From: an uncultured Arcobacter sp.
Lineage (GTDB): Bacteria > Campylobacterota > Campylobacteria > Campylobacterales > Arcobacteraceae
Assembly (NCBI GenBank): GCA_913062735.1
Contig: CAJXWI010000181.1
Span: 1 to 5,900 of the forward strand
Direction of reading: 5' to 3'
Length of the DNA stretch: 5,900 bases
A model generated the notes under the pieces. The model was not told the DNA's origin and did not search any database. It worked only from the letters and a program-made list of their open reading frames with translations. Below, in pieces: positions 4,879-5,900 of this stretch. The translations under genes and the position numbers were made by a program. How positions within the stretch are numbered: the stretch's first letter is position 1; every line of letters begins with the position of its first letter.

Positions 4879-5900
4879 ATGAGCAAAACAGTTACAAAAG
4901 AAGAGGCACTAGATTATCACCAGTTTCCAAATCCAGGTAAATTATCAATAGCAACTACAACAGACTTAGCAACACAAAGAGATCTTTCTTTAGCATATAC
5001 TCCTGGTGTTGCTCACCCATGTTTAGCTATTCAAGATAATCCCCAGAATGCATATAAATATACAGCAAAAAGAAATCTTGTTGCTGTAATATCTAATGGA
5101 ACTGCAGTTTTAGGACTTGGCGATATTGGTGCACTTGCATCAAAACCTGTGATGGAAGGAAAATCAGTTTTATTTAAAGCTTTTGCTGCTGTTGATTCTT
5201 TTGATATTGAAGTAGATGAAACAGATGTTGATGAATTTTGTAAAGTGGTAAAAGCAATTGCACCTACTTTTGGGGGAATCAACCTAGAAGATATTTCTGC
5301 ACCTTCTTGTTTTGAAATCGAGAGAAGATTAATAGAAGATTTAGATATCCCTGTAATGCATGATGATCAACATGGAACTGCAATTATTACAACAGCTGGA
5401 TTAATAAATGCCTGTGAATTATTAGGTAAAAAATTAGAGCATTTAAAAGTAGTAGTTATTGGGGCTGGAGCTGCTGCAATTTCATGTTCAAGAATGTACA
5501 AACATGTTGGAGTTTCAAATATTATTATGTGTGATTCAAAAGGGGTTATACATAAAGGAAGAACAGATTTAAATCAATACAAAGAAGAATTTGCAATTGA
5601 TGAAGAAATGAGTTTTGATGATGCTTTTAGAGGAGCTGATGTTGTTTTAGGTTTATCACAACCTGGTTCTTTTGGTATTGAGCATATTGCATTATTATCT
5701 GATAAACCTATCGTTTTTGCTTTATCTAATCCTACGCCTGAAGTATTTCCAGTTGATATTTTAAAAGTTAGACCTGATGCAATTGTTGGTACAGGACGAA
5801 GTGATTTTAATAATCAAGTAAATAATGTAATTGGCTTTCCTTTTATTTTTAGAGGTGCCCTAGATGTTCAAGCAAGAAAAATTAATATGGAAATGAAAAC
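4879..5900 (+). CDS. maeB: NAD(P)-dependent malic enzyme, oxaloacetate-decarboxylating (3' end missing)
   Basis: Converts malate to pyruvate and CO2 with reduction of NAD(P), linking the TCA cycle to pyruvate pools in the cytoplasm. The first 340 codons are present and the reading frame runs off the right edge. The malic domain has LAYTPGVA (38-45; Tyr40 catalytic), ISNGTAVLGLGDIGALASKP (71-90), MEGKSVLFK (92-100; Lys95 is the catalytic base), NLEDISAP (135-142; Glu137 and Asp138 bind metal) and PVMHDDQHGTA (158-168; Asp163 binds metal). The nucleotide domain shows VVVIGAGAAAIS (191-202), CDSKG (218-222), ALSNPTPEVFP (281-291) and GTGRSDFNNQVNN (304-316). Bacterial forms are either about 400-430 residues or about 750 with a C-terminal phosphotransacetylase-like domain; which applies cannot be seen, so the symbol is provisional. 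The start is supported by AAGGA 7 nt upstream and by alignment to the family N-terminus. Confidence 0.94.
   Translation, partial: MSKTVTKEEALDYHQFPNPGKLSIATTTDLATQRDLSLAYTPGVAHPCLAIQDNPQNAYKYTAKRNLVAVISNGTAVLGLGDIGALASKPVMEGKSVLFKAFAAVDSFDIEVDETDVDEFCKVVKAIAPTFGGINLEDISAPSCFEIERRLIEDLDIPVMHDDQHGTAIITTAGLINACELLGKKLEHLKVVVIGAGAAAISCSRMYKHVGVSNIIMCDSKGVIHKGRTDLNQYKEEFAIDEEMSFDDAFRGADVVLGLSQPGSFGIEHIALLSDKPIVFALSNPTPEVFPVDILKVRPDAIVGTGRSDFNNQVNNVIGFPFIFRGALDVQARKINMEMK

Noticed and set aside
5031..5282. Minus-strand open frame of 83 codons
   Set aside because: It is antisense to the conserved malic enzyme catalytic domain and has no supporting signals.

Overview
The window is AT-rich with densely packed genes. 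Its gene content points to a Campylobacterota bacterium, most likely Arcobacteraceae. The pointers are a UPF0323-type lipoprotein (a family I know from Campylobacter, Helicobacter and relatives) next to a glutathionylspermidine-synthase-like gene, a FIST/PAS sensor, epsilon-style AroE and PgeF proteins, and promoters that show a -10 box but no clear -35. The genus is inference; the protein families are read from the translations.

Layout. Bases 1-1265 (minus strand, running off the left edge) encode the first 421 residues of a FIST-domain signalling protein that is entering a PAS domain where the window stops. An 87-bp gap holds its probable promoter and a weak terminator for the operon behind it. 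Bases 1353-3948 (minus) are a tight three-gene unit read in the order aroE (shikimate dehydrogenase), a UPF0323-type lipoprotein, and a YgiC/YjfC-type ATP-grasp protein. aroE and the lipoprotein gene overlap by 14 nt. The lipoprotein and ATP-grasp genes are 3 nt apart, with the second gene's ribosome binding site inside the last codons of the first. An 83-bp divergent promoter region (3949-4031) separates this unit from pgeF (4032-4703, plus strand), which encodes a peptidoglycan-editing laccase-domain protein. A 175-bp spacer with a TATAAT box and an 11-bp tandem repeat leads into a malic enzyme gene that runs off the right edge. No stretch over 300 bases lacks a gene. I see no tRNA, rRNA, CRISPR array or mobile element.

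How the genes relate. AroE (aromatic precursor synthesis), PgeF (proofreading of peptidoglycan precursors) and malic enzyme (malate to pyruvate) are housekeeping functions. The least explained part is the lipoprotein plus ATP-grasp pair. It parallels E. coli ygiB-ygiC: a lipoprotein with a glycine-rich middle and a serine-rich tail ending in Gly-Gly, beside a synthetase-only relative of glutathionylspermidine synthase, an enzyme that activates a C-terminal glycine carboxylate. One hypothesis offered here is that the lipoprotein's Gly-Gly end is the ligase's substrate. Nothing in the sequence proves it, and the Gly-Gly codons also form the downstream Shine-Dalgarno sequence, which is a competing explanation.
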